From contig PZJY01000012.1 in assembly GCA_031472005.1 (NCBI GenBank), positions 868,001-932,000 on the forward strand: DNA of 64,000 nucleotides, read 5' to 3'. The stretch comes from Tetracladium setigerum (taxonomy: Eukaryota; Ascomycota; Leotiomycetes; Helotiales). The stretch's first letter is position 1, and each line of letters opens with the position of its first letter. Positions 41,618 through 53,102 of this stretch are shown piece by piece. Position numbers and translations under genes: made by a program. A model generated the notes under the pieces. It made no database searches and was not told where the DNA came from. It worked only from the letters and a program-made list of their open reading frames with translations.

Positions 41618-44600
41618 CTATATCACCAACCACTTCCTGGTCACACTTTGCGCCAGCTCCATATTCCCCGCCGTTGTATAGATCGTCTGAAGATTATACG
41701 CAGCATCTAGGCAAAAATCATCCACCATTCCCTTCTCAAAGCCCTCTTCCTCTGCTCCCTTCAACACCTTCCTATAATATGGCATGGCTAAGTGTGTCAA
41801 TCCAACGAGATGATATGAACGAGCCATGTTGTAGTGCGCTTCTAGTCGTTCTTGGAAGTGTGGAGATTCCAGGCGGATGTTATAGTATTGATGCATCATT
41901 GCAATGCCTTGCATGATCACGTACTGGCGATTGTCAACTTGTCGTTTGAGTGCGTATTGAATGTATGAGAGACCGAGAGAGAGCATGATCATTGGATTTG
42001 TCGGATCAATCGAGAGAGCTCGGTGGAAGTAATTCAAGGCATACACGTATGAAGCACCAGCGACTAGAATATGGCCGTAGATCATCAGTAAACTGACATC
42101 GAGATCTTCATTCACGACTATTTTGCCGTTACTATCAAGATGCGTGTAGCTCGCTTTATCGGCTTTGATGATGTGCCGGCGCGTTTCATTGGAGAGTGCC
42201 CAGTCCATGGTTTTGATCTGGCGAAGGATGAATTTCTGCGTCGGGCCGGAGGAATACCATGAGATGGGTGAGTGGCAGATTCGAAGCAGGGCGGCGAACA
42301 TGCGGTAGGAGTCGGTGGTGAATTGGTAGCGGACCATGAACCAACGGGCCATACCGACGCAGGTTTCTTCGTCGTTACCGGCTAGGGCGCATACTATGAA
42401 ACGTTAGATCTAAATGGCTTTTGTACGATAGTGGACTACTTACCACAATAACATAGGTGAAGCATGAACATGTCTTCTTTGTTGAACATGAAGCAGATAG
42501 CGTGGATTCCAGCTTCACAAATGTCGTACGCTTCACGAAGTCGACCACGCTTGGCAAGACAAATTGCGTATTCGCAGAATATGTCAATCCAGTCCTTGAA
42601 GGAAATACCACGATAGTGGTCAGGGACCTTGGAATAGTCGATAGGAAGATTCATTCCAATACCTGTCCAAGTTAGCCGAACTCTTCCATAACATAACTTG
42701 AGTACCTACTCTCTGCGTGCTCTTGATTCAGGGCTTCAAGATCTAACTTCAAGGATGTTTGAGCTTGTTTGGCCTCTTCGGCAGTATAGCCATCAAATTC
42801 TTTCCTATCCCATGGATAAAAAGCCCTGCAAGACCTGAAGTCTTCCGTCAAGGCCCTTGCGGAATCCATCCAAGCATCCGTTGCCCTGTGCTTTCCAGCC
42901 CTCATACCATCCGCCTCCTTTCTGAAGATGAAGTACTGGTCTCGAAGTGCTTCCGCGAGAGTGGCTTTGCTGAGCTCCTTTTCTTCTCTTGCTTTGTTTC
43001 TGCGAGACGCTCTCGCTGGTCCAGGTAAGAATGATTTGGATGTATCTATGTTTGCCAAATTGTAATTCTCTCTCCGCCGTCGATACATTGCAGGTTGTTT
43101 CAGACTCTCGAGTTCTAATATTTGATTGACGTAGACGAATGCTTGCTCAGCTTCGTCCATTCTTTCGTACAATCGTGCTAGTTCAATTCTGGCCTCGATA
43201 TTTGCCTCATCAACTACGCAAGCTTGTCGGAAGGCTGCTTCTGCTTCCGATCCACGGTCCTCGTAGATGTAGCATTTCCCCATCTGGAAATGCGTTGCCG
43301 CCGTGAGCTGGGTGGAAGTGTCCTTGAGAGCTTCGAAAAAAACCAAGGCATCTCTGTACTGCGCGGCTGCAAAATAGGAAGCAGCAATGTCGGCCACCAG
43401 GTGAGTATGGGAGTTAGCAATTTTCTCTCCTGCTTCGTCGCGTTGATCTATAAGAAATCTAAAGTGGCGCTGCAATAAATTAGCAAAAGATAAAATCGAG
43501 GAGGTGGACAATTTACCCTAGCTTCGTCATAATTCTTAAGATTCAGTCTGTACTTTCCGAAATACGTTCGCAACTCTATTGGAAGTCCCTCGCCATAGGA
43601 AGATTGGGGATGGTCGCCGGGTTTGTATTTCACCACATCCTTGATTCTTCGAGAATCGTCAACATCCCACTCGCAGTCAGTTTCGACAACGTCGTCCCAG
43701 AATGTTTCGTCTTCTCGGCCAAGAAGCCAACGAGCCAGAGCCTTCATTTCTTTCAAGGCATCTTTTGTATTTTCCATAAGCGAGTAGAGAACAGCACATG
43801 AGTGGAGATCATTCCAATCAATGCTCAAGTCGAAATCATCAGGGACTTTTCTGTAGTGGGCGATGGTCTTCCTGTAGAGTTCTGTGCCTGCCATACCATC
43901 GCGTAGGTCAACATAAACCATTGCTAGCTCACGAATGACTTCAAGATCATGTGGAATAGTTCTGAGAAGGTAGGCGAGTTCTCGGGCTGCCAGATTGTAT
44001 CTCTCCCGTAGCAAAAGAACATTGATCTTGCGCCGTCTAGCATCAAGGCTAGTTGGTACCTGTCGAATAGCACTGGCGAGACAGAACTGGGCGTCACCCA
44101 GAATTTTAGGTGTCAGAGGACCCATCGATGTCAAAGCATAGTCTGCAGCGTTAAACCAGGCTTCTACATATTTTGGTCGGAGATGAGCAGCCACAATAAG
44201 CGCCATGAATGCATCATCAACCATATTTTTTTCCTGGAAAATCGATGATAGAAGATTCCATGCCTCATAGGTCTCCGCGTTAATGCGGATAATTTCATCC
44301 ACTAGCGCTTTGGCTTCGTCAATTCGACTCTCAGCGAAAGCTTCGTTGGCGACCCCAAGTCTTAGCTTGATCTCCCCTGTTACCTCCGCTGCCGGATGAG
44401 GACCTCTGTGTTTAACTTTTCTCAAACGTGTAGGATCCTTGGGCGTCGCTTCTCGCTCCTCCCGAGGTTCAGACTCATCGTCTGGAATACCAAAGCCCGA
44501 AGTCTTCTGAGAGTAGCCTCCCAACGCATTTACAAGACCACCCTTGTATTTGTTGAGCTTGGACATGATGCTATCGTACTCGTCACCGTCAGATGATCCA

Positions 44601-45824
44601 TCGTCGGATTCATCATCTGTTGACCCCTCTACTGGGCCTGGATCATCATCGTCATCTACCTCCTCCGAATCGCTATCTTCGAGAGCCTGTCTGGACGCCA
44701 AAATGGTTGCGGCAGCGACAGCTTCAACTCCTGAGTGCGTCTGGTGCGAGGCTCCCGCTGAAATTGAAAGCCCATTCTCACCCAGCCCACTCGTTGCTCT
44801 TCCCACATTGAACGAAGCTTGCACCCCCGATGTCCCGCCTGCAACCTGTGAACCCCACCGTCAGACTCATTCTCCCCCAGCCTTTCCCTACTTTGTGATC
44901 TCCCCAAAATCGTAGCAGCTTCAAATTCCATTGCCCTATCCGACGCCTGGGCAGGACCTTTTTTAGAAGCCTTAGGTTTGATAACCTTAGGTTTAGGTAC
45001 CTTAGGAGTTTTTGGAACCTTAGCAGCCTTAGGAACTTTGCGTGTAGCATCTCTGCCCGTATCCCCTTCCTCAGTTGAACCTGCCTTCTTCGAAGCTCTG
45101 GCTTTCTTTGGTTTCGTTTTCTGCGAAGTTTTCGCATCTGTGCCGCTCTGTTCAATACTTGCAAGCGTATTTTCTTGCAGCGGTGGCTGTGGGGTCTGGG
45201 TGCCAGGAAAAGACTGAGCTTTTCTAGCCTGTATATCATAATTTGCAGGTGCCAATCCCGAGGTTCTAATGGCACGGGGCCGAGGGAGTTTTGCGCATAA
45301 GGTTGTTGCCAATTGACGTTGGCAGAAGTCGCACCGTTGCTTGGGCCATAAACAGTCTGCGAAATGCTGTTGTACCAATTTCCAGGACTCTGTAATGGGG
45401 AGTTCGGGACGGGCCCAGCGTTTGGTTGTGAAGTGCACGGATATGCGAGAGAAGGCGTTATACGGAAAGGACCTCCAGGTGTTGCTTGATAATAGGACTG
45501 GCCGGGTAGTAGTTTCGCACGATTCGTATCGGCAGACGGAGATGGTTGATCATTTCGCGGTGGCGGGGGAACTGGAGGTGGTGCGTAGTAGACATGGAAA
45601 GGTTGCTGAGCATTGTCTTGAGGCGAGGGAGATATTTGTGGCGATTGGCTATGTATTTGAGCGTGTGGGGGATTGGAGTATAGAGAATGGTAGAGGGGGG
45701 AGGAATGAGGGAGAGGTTGAGACTGAGCTGGTCGCGGAGGAGCTGGAGCGATATTTCGAGGTTGCGAAGGTATGTAGTATTCTGTAGGAGGTCCACCGCC
45801 AATCGTAGGGCGATTGGGATCCAT
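41618..45824 (-). CDS. TFC4: Transcription factor TFIIIC subunit Tfc4/Sfc4 (TPR protein), two one-base frame breaks
   Basis: Four exons on the minus strand: 45824-43517, 43469-42710, 42662-42444 and 42393-41618. The N-terminus is a Pro/Gln-rich disordered region (MDPNRPTIGGG...) and a Lys-rich segment (AAKVPKTPKVPKPKVIKPKA). An acidic stretch (DSDSEEVDDDDDPG) precedes the TPR array: RIDEAKALVDEIIRINAETY, EAWNLLSSIFQEKNMVDDAF, ATHFQMGKCYIYEDRGSEAE, ARIELARLYERMDEAEQAFV and AYNLQTIYTTAGNMELAQSV. The order and acidic lead-in match the Tfc4/tau131 scaffold that recruits TFIIIB to tRNA and 5S genes. Frames break at 45257-45259 and at 44824-44836 on C runs of the + strand; one base at each restores about 1354 aa. 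It converges on the preceding gene with 265 bp between stops. Confidence 0.9.
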
Positions 45825-46290
45825 CGCGACGTTGAAAACGTTGTTCGCAGAAGTGCATTGAAGTGTGAACTCATAAAAAGCCTGGCGGGGTGAGGTTTAA
45901 AAATGGCGAGGCTGCGAGAACTCTTAGAGCCTTGCGCCAAGGCAAATCTGCACCGACGAGGCTTGGAAATTCACTGCTTCATATTGTATCGTCTTTCATT
46001 CCCTAACTCCTAACTGTTTAATTCACAAAAGGCCAATCCTCATTCTGCAAGACAACGACAAAGTTTGCAGTTTAGGTATTCATTTGCAATTATCTCCTCA
46101 ACTTATGCTGGGCTCATTCTATGTAATTTGAGTTGGGTACTGGATCGCTTGTATAGCCAACTAAGTCCACTGTAATCAAACTTTACGTTTCTTGTTCCCA
46201 GCACAAAAATCCCATACTCCGTACAAATGTAATCAAACTCCATTGGCGATGTACTATCCACACCAAATATTCACTCGCAAGACATCAGAC
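45825..46290. other. Intergenic between TFC4 start and VTS1 3' end
   Basis: Contains a TACTCCGTA word at 46215-46223. No gene is seen. Confidence 0.45.
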
Positions 46291-48228
46291 CTAGGCAAGT
46301 TTACCCTCGGCTTTAGCTTCTATAAAATTGTTAGCTTTGACCTGGTCATGTAATTTCACGAATAGACTTGCCCTTCACTTGCTCGAAAACCTTGAGCATC
46401 TTTCTCCTCGCTCCAAGAGCATTTACACCCCTGTCCTCCAAAGCTTTCTCGTCCAATTCCACCAATTCAGTCCAGTTCATGTCTTTGAGATTATCGGTGT
46501 ATTTGTGAAGTCTCAAGCTTCTCAGCCAACTTGGAATATCCTGAAGGAGGCTGGGATCAGTTGGGTCCTCCGGAGGCTTGGAACTACCTCTTCGTCCACG
46601 AGGCGATCGACCTCTTGCCATGTCGCCGTGGTCCGAGAGATATCCTTCATGGCCGGGCATGCCAAACTGTCCAATGCTTAGATTGGCCATCCCGTTGTTG
46701 AGAAGAGGAGAAGTTCCATCGTAAGCCGTAAGGAAACCATTGTTTTGGGGCGATGCAAAGTTCATCTGGTTGAAACCATTGCCCTGCAGTGGAACACCTG
46801 GGGAGTTTGGTCGAGATCGTCTGCCACTGAAACCAGTATTCTGCATATTCTGGGTAGTTTGCATTGCCATCACCTGCTCACGACTCATAACCTGACCGTG
46901 TTCATTAATCATAACAACATTGGCTCCTGGAATGCCACCTGGGAGGCCAGGAGAGAGGGGACCATTTTGTACATGGCCGTCATTTGACCTAGCCCGTCTG
47001 TACTTGCGAACATCATCCAAAGCAAATCGGTTGTTGACTGTCGAAAGGGCAGCAAGCTTCATGGCAGTGGCGTTTGCGACCATATCGGCTTGAGAGTTTG
47101 CAGCCTGTTGGTGGTTGAAGTTGGCTACCATGGGAGTGTTCACCATCGATGCCCAGTTGCCATTTCCAGCATTGTAAGGCGAGAGTAAAGGCATCTCCAT
47201 ACCGCGGTTATCTGGTGCGTTGAGAGTGGTCGTCTGAACATTGTTGGGAAGACCGGGGGCTTGGTTTCGGAGACCGGCAGATGGGGGAGGTTGCATAAAT
47301 TGACCCATTGGGGTTGACCAGAGGAGGACTTTGGTCTGGCTGCTTGGTCGTTGCTTCGGGTAAGCCAAGGGGATTGGGGAGGTTGGCTGCTATCCGTCGC
47401 ATCACCAGATGCAGATATGACAGGTGCCGCCAGCGAACTGCGCTGGTCAAAGACGGCACTGTTTCGGTTGGATGAAGGTGCTACACCTGTTTGCTCAGTG
47501 AACTTGGCCTTTTCGGTCGCAATAGCTGCTGCAGCATCAGGGAACATTGCATTGATCGTGTCAGGATCAAGGCCAGAGTGACGCTTCGCAGCCGGAGTTG
47601 GTGGAGGTCGACCGAGAGAGTTCCTGTCACCACCAAGTTTTCCCATTGCATCACTAAGTCTGTTCGACATTGGGTCTGTACATGGCAGATTAGTAGAATC
47701 CAGGCAGTAGCATTTGCTGTGCTTACCTTTGTCAAAATTTGCAGGAGACAATACACCAGACATTGGGTGGTTCTTGCCCATTTGTTGCAAGACCTGAATG
47801 AAGAAGCGAATCTGCACCTGCGTGGTCTGTTGCAGAAGAGCATACAGCGCAGCAGTTCTCTCGGCCTCACTCAGGACTCGGAACCATTGCTCAATAGCAC
47901 TCAGCTCGTCCTTGAAATCTTGGTCGAGTGTTGCTGCAGCCATCTCCTCCAGGGTTGTCTCATATTGATCGATATCCGCAATCCACTGGCGTGCGATCTT
48001 GTCATTTGCATCAGGCTCTGGACCGCCTTGCCCTTGACTTTGTTGGGCATAGAAGTCGGATGATGGTCGGATTCGGCTGGACTGAGGAGAGGTTGAAAAG
48101 GCAGCCATGTCGGCGGATGCTCGAAGATGATGACCTGAACCGACGGCGCGAGACGATGGTGGCCGAAGAGAAGATGAGGACTCGACGGGAGTGCTGTTCC
48201 TGTTACCTATGGCAGACATGTTGAGCAT
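46291..48228 (-). CDS. VTS1: Vts1/Smaug-type SAM-domain RNA-binding protein, one-base frame break, GC-AG last intron
   Basis: Exons 48228-47727, 47675-46372 and 46319-46291 on the minus strand; 611 aa after repair. An N-terminal helical domain (DKIARQWIADIDQYETTLEE; FKDELSAIEQWFRVLSEAER; IRFFIQVLQQMGKNHPM) and a long disordered middle lead to a C-terminal SAM domain (IPSWLRSLRLHKYTDNLKDM; LVELDEKALEDRGVNALGAR; RKMLKVFEQVK). The SAM domain of Vts1/Smaug binds CNGG hairpin loops in mRNA 3' UTRs and recruits Ccr4-Not. The frame breaks at GGGG 47310-47313 (CCCC in the gene); one more C gives SSGQPPMGQFMQPPPSAG. A last intron with a GC donor (GG|GCAAGTC) and branch GCTAAC would replace the early stop at 46346 with the C-terminus EAKAEGKLA. 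Translation could also start at the second ATG, 48219. Confidence 0.92.
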
Positions 48229-50052
48229 GATAGCGAGGAAGCTGGATGTCGGAGTGTCGAGAGTCAGAGTAAAAAGGGAACCTTGATGTGGAAAGATCTC
48301 GGGAATTTCGAAGGTGAAACGAAAGCTCCAGGTCTAACGGTTCCTCCAATGTCAATGCGCCAACGAGAGACTGAAGAATATTCCAAGAACTCGGAACAGG
48401 GAGTGGTCCGTGGAGGGTACTGTATTCACTTGTCGTTTCGTGTTATTCGAGGACCTCTGATCAATGCAGTCGGCTTTTCGACGTCCGCCGTAGCGAGTGG
48501 AGCGTAATCTAGCAGCGACCTCGTTGACGTTTCAAGAGCCGCGTTATAGATTGTCGAGATCGCTCGAATAGGGATGACAAGACTTTCGACCTCAAAAGGG
48601 GCAAAGGAGGCAGAGCCGGCTGCCGTTTAATTATGGAAGCTGAGATGCAAGCCGAAAGGAGGTGAAGTGCTGTGTAGAAGGATGGGTGGGGGGAAAGGTT
48701 TGTGTAGAGAGTCGAGAGTCAAAAGTCCAGAGTCGAGAAGAAAGCTGCCAGTCAGATAAAGGAGAAGCTGAAGGGCACCGTAATTGGTACGGTACGGGTG
48801 AAGGGAGGAATTCACTTTGGTTGGAGTAGCAAGAACAGTGTAATAATAATGCTGATAATAATAATAATGATAATAATAGTAATACTGCCAACAGCGGGTG
48901 GATGGAGATGGGGAATTTGGAAGATCACAAAGGGCACTCTCTCTTTCTCTCTCTCTCTGTGCTGAGCTGGGCAGCTGGAGTCGGAGTTGTCAAAGATAGA
49001 CGCACGAAACTCGAAACCGGTTGGCTGGCAGGTAGAAACGAAACGGACCCCGTCTTTAAGCGCCATCAAAAGCATCACACAGATAGTGGCACAACGTTCT
49101 GCGGTTGGTACACATTATTACAGTACATTAGTCCATACCATTCCGTACCACCACATCCTCGCTCGGAAACGTCCGTCCATCTCACGACTTGCTTATTTGA
49201 CTGTGAGACCTTCTCTGCCGGAGATACTTGCGGATTCTCACATTCCGTCCAGCCGTTCTCTGTATCACACAGCTGAGCGCTCTACCCAAACAGACCCAAG
49301 TAGAGCAGCTTCCGATTGACTAATTTGCAACTTCGAATCTTTAGGATGTCGTCCCTGTTACAGCAACAATATAGTAGCTTTTCTTCTTGAAATTTTCATC
49401 TGGCGCGGTTTAGGAAACCTCAGTAGTCTGTCTACAGGCATGAACGGTGTAATCAGACAGCGTGATCGAGAGGAGAGACTATATCAATGTTGTAAACTGC
49501 ACAGAAAAACACAAAATCCGGAAATGGTTTCAATGATCTTTCCATAATTTCAAAAGCTTCATCCTAAAGATGCAATGATCCCACAACGGAAGATGGTCGT
49601 TCATGAGAAACGAAACAATGGACCGGTAACAATCCAGAAATGTGACCCCAAACTTCATGCATCCTCTCCTCATGGAGCATGGAGGAGGGATGTTTGGTAA
49701 TGAAGGGGTCTAGAGTATAATCTTGGCACGAAAAGATATTATCCTTCAACGTTGAAGCATAGATAGCTTGTAACGTTGTACACACTAATGCCGATATTCC
49801 CCTGGTTTATTCCCACATCTCACGACGCATATCACACCACCCACCGCACCCACCTTTTGTATACTGTTGCAGTTGCTGGAACGGAAGATTCGAGGTTGTT
49901 GGTTTTGGTTGATTTCAGAGACTTGAAGAACTATCAATTGTTCCAAGATCATTCATCTTCGTAGGACGCCTTCCCTAGCGACAATGCAGTATGAAACCCA
50001 TTCATGCCAAACCATTGATCCCGTCGAAAAAAGGAAAAAGCTTCGTAAACGT
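48229..50052. other. VTS1 upstream region and RPL29 3' flank
   Basis: Holds an imperfect ATA/AAT trinucleotide array at 48839-48884 and a TCTCTCTCTC run at 48942-48958. No supported gene. Confidence 0.45.
48839..48884. repeat. Imperfect (AAT)n trinucleotide array
   Basis: About a dozen ATA/ATG variants of the AAT unit, in the far upstream region of VTS1. Confidence 0.85.
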
Positions 50053-50565
50053 TCATGCATCCGTCTTGCCATCCTTGATCGCCTTCTGTAAACCCGTCAG
50101 CACGTGCCCCTCCATGGCTATTGATCGCAGGTTGGTGTCCATACCAAAGCCTTCGTTGTTCCGTGCAGAGCGTGTCTGTGATTTCTTCGGAACTTTGGGT
50201 CGGTACCCTTAAGCGAAGGATATCTCATGGTCTTTGGCTTCTTAATACTGTGTGCGTAATGATCGAGTTAGCGCTTCTCATTCTCTCGTCTTTCTCCATC
50301 GATCGCAGAGTCATCGTAACGGCGGAAGGGGATGACGAACCCATTTCGATGAGCCTTCTTCGTTTGGTTGTGCTGAGAGCTATTCTTAGACTCTAGAAGA
50401 AGGAGAAGGAATTAGCAGAAGGTAGAAGATGAGGCCCGAGAATGGTGGAAGAGATGGCGGGAGAGGAGAGTCGAGTAGGGCGTGATGGGCACCGAAAACC
50501 CGAGAACCAAGCGATAAGTGCGCTTGAAGAAGGGATACTATGGGAAGAGAATACGTACTGGCCAT
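50053..50565 (-). CDS. RPL29: 60S ribosomal protein eL29
   Basis: Four exons on the minus strand: 50565-50559 (only 7 nt, ATGGCCA), 50392-50341, 50247-50145 and 50085-50053; introns are 166, 93 and 59 nt. The 64-aa product reads AKSKNSSQHNQTKKAHRNGI, KKPKTMRYPSLKGTDPKFRR, NHRHALHGTTKAL and ends KAIKDGKTDA. This is the typical short, very basic eL29 of the large ribosomal subunit. The first 7-nt coding exon followed by a longer intron is the usual design of intron-containing fungal ribosomal protein genes. The frame is intact. It is easy to miss because no exon is long. Confidence 0.95.
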
Positions 50566-51523
50566 CTTGAATGATTTTCAAGAATTGATCTTGAGATTCA
50601 CGTTTGGTGGTTGTTGATTTGACGAGGTGTTACATTTTGTTCATTGTGCAAATGCTGAATGTGTGCGCGTAGTTTGATGCTAATCCCAAATAGGAATAGC
50701 GCGTTATTCGACGACCACCATTCTCATCGCTATAAACCACACATCACCTCCCAAATTCCTAGACCCAGCAAACACCTCCAGCAGATTGAGCAAACATGTA
50801 ATATAATCGGCAGCGCCAATTCTAGCTAACATAAAACATTCTTCTTTCCTCAGTGTAGATGAGAAACCAAGTTGTAAGTTGGAAAAAAAAAAACATTCAG
50901 CATGTCCCCAGCTGAGACCGATGCATATCAATCTACTCTAGGAGTCAGTATGTGAGAATTTCACCTGAGGTTTTGATGAACTTACAAATAGGAAACCCTT
51001 GTCCTGATGGTATGCAGACATCATATCGAGTACTCCTCCGTAGGTCCTCACTCGGCAACCAGTTGCATTTGCAATCGGTTCCTACCGTTGGTGTAAAGCT
51101 CAGTGAACAGTCGGACCACTTCTGTTACCCATTCGCAAACCCATAGACAATTGTTGTCTATGCTGGACCCCATGGGCCCACTCCTGTATGAGCCAGCCCA
51201 GCTTTTTATCAGGAGAGCTTCCTGGAATGTGGTCGTTCAAGTTGGAGAGTTCAAAGAACCCATATAACTGATTGTCGTACTCTCTAGTCCTCGTAAACTA
51301 GTTGCTCCCTGCAGGAGCTCGCTTTTGCACGAACAGCTCCGTCACTGAGAGAGCTAGTACAATCTTCAGTGTCGGCCATCGATAGAGTAGCAATAGCCAA
51401 TATCCTAGGTCTACCCGACACCCCATCAATGCCTCTAAGTAGAATCAGCAAAGTTGAATGCATCGGTCTGGACTCGAAAAATCGACAATGTTGATCGTCT
51501 GCTGCTTCGTTCTCAAAATCTTA
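50566..51523. other. RPL29 promoter and left edge of repeat-rich island
   Basis: No intact gene. On the minus strand, 50750-50704 reads GGDVWFIAMRM and shares a 19-bp word with 53748-53766. The rest shows nothing I can name. Confidence 0.4.
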
Positions 51524-52190
51524 TTATTCGTCTGCTGTTCGTACGGGTTTGACTCCGGGCAACGCCGCCCAAGGAAGCGGCTTTGTTGCTTGTCTTCCAT
51601 TCCAATATACTGATTCCGAGTCGTTGATGGATAGACCTGCTGGTTGGATGAAGTCCTTGATGAATTTTTGTAAAACAATGTTGTTCCCTTCTTTGAGGAC
51701 CTTATTCGCCTCTGCGTCACCCTTTTTCCAGCTGAAGCGGCTGCATACAAGAATTGAGATGCCATCAACAGCGGCAGACGAGAGGCTTAACAATTGGAGG
51801 GGTTCTCCAGGACTTCATATGTAGCACCCTGCTCGAGCTTCTCAGGATCTTTCTTATCTTGCAGACGTGCGTGGCGTTCGTCATATCGCTCATCCGTCCA
51901 CCAATCTCGTTTCCTAGCATTATCTGCATCTTTTCCTCTTGTGTTCGATTGACTCTCCAATCTCTATTCTTTTGTTTTATCGAGTTCTCGTTTCGCTGGC
52001 TCAGACCTGCGTAATACTTGTAATTGGTTTTTTCTCTTTCTCTTCTCTTCCGGATCCTTGAGATTAACCCCTAGATGTCAATTCGTACAGTTTTACTCTG
52101 TCTATTGGAAATCGGCATGGCCGATTTGGATAGTGTCATGCTCTTTGCAAATGGTTTTCCAGTGTGCTTTCCAGGCGGGCGACCAGCCAT
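51524..52190 (-). pseudogene. Decayed gene remnant of unknown family
   Basis: On the minus strand an ATG at 52190 opens MAGRPPGKHTGKPFAKSMTL, followed after a possible short intron by a Lys/Glu/Arg-rich helical stretch (WWTDERYDERHARLQDKKDP) interrupted by a TAG. Then comes a coding-like piece (FSWKKGDAEANKVLKEGNNI and GLSINDSESVYWNGRQATKP) in another frame. Composition suggests former protein coding, but no continuous gene can be built and no family is recognised. A CAG-to-TAG change would fit RIP. It lies beside AT-rich repeats. Confidence 0.3.
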
Positions 52191-52279
52191 CTTGCGGGGT
52201 GATTCGAACCATAGCAACAAGCAAATGGCCAATACACGATGGGGAGGTATCGAGGGGGCATGACTACCTTTGAATTGAT

Positions 52280-52713
52280 GGTTTAGACTTTTTGACTTTT
52301 CGATTTTTTTGATTTTTTCGATCTTTCGACTTTTCCACTTTTCAACTTTTCGGCCTTTTGACTTTTCGACCTTTTGACTTTTCGACCTTTTGACTTTTCG
52401 ACCTTTTGACCTTTCGGCTGTTCGGCCTTTTATAATCATTAAAATATAGTTATTTTATCCTTTAAAGCTAAACTCAATAATAAAGAGAAGCTATATCTTT
52501 ATATTGTGAATTTGTTTTTAAGGAGAGGGTGCGAGAATAGAGGGTCGAGGTGGAGGTGGGGACATGACGAAGTAAGTACCTTTTAAATTGAACTTTTAGA
52601 CTTTGAGACTTTGAGACTTTTTTGTTTTTTCAATTTTCTAAATTTTTAACTTTTTAATTTTTTTTTTTAATTTTTCAATTCTACGATTTTTCGATTTTGC
52701 AATTTTGCGATTT
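52280..52713 (+). repeat. Dispersed repeat copy A: CGACTTTT minisatellite plus core
   Basis: 52287-52432 is a degenerate tandem array of a 16-bp unit (TTTTCGACCTTTTGAC). It is followed by a core (about 52460-52560, centred on TAAAGAGAAG) and a second T-rich tract (52590-52713). An inverted copy of the core with the same kind of flanks is at 55140-55400. Copy A carries A/T where copy B has G/C, as RIP would produce. Confidence 0.65.
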
Positions 52714-53102
52714 TGTGATGGCCCAGGGCACTCTATGATGTCTGGGGGTGAGGTGATAATATTGGCCACTCGCTTATGCCACGGTTACCTGTATATTAGC
52801 AGCCAGCACCGATTCTAACGATTGGTATGCTTTTACTTTTCTTCGTACTAGAGCCCTTGTTTATGCCGAATCACTCTCGCACTACGAATCCTCATACTCC
52901 TCTACTGTTATAGTGATTTGGCCTCTGTACGTGCCGTTACATAAAAACAAAAATTCAGACCCGTCAGGGACGGCATGCAAATATATCTCAGCCAGAGGCT
53001 TCATTAATATCAGTCGGTCACAGCCGTTCCGAATCCAATCCGGATCGATTTCGTATATAATTCATTCTTACGGGCCTCTTCTAGAGGGTCGGGCGTGATA
53101 CA
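52714..53102 (+). mobile_element. Candidate LTR of a retrotransposon (solo or truncated)
   Basis: A 389-bp segment begins TGTGATGG and ends GTGATACA, so it has TG...CA ends. It contains a TATATAA-like box (TATATAATTC at 53055) and GTACGTGCCGTTACA, which recurs in direct orientation at 54978. No second complete LTR, primer-binding site or polymerase is visible. The family is not recognised, so the call is tentative. Confidence 0.35.

Noticed and set aside
52287..52432. CRISPR-like array
   Set aside because: The unit is about 16 bp, tandem, without unique spacers and in a eukaryotic genome. It is a minisatellite.
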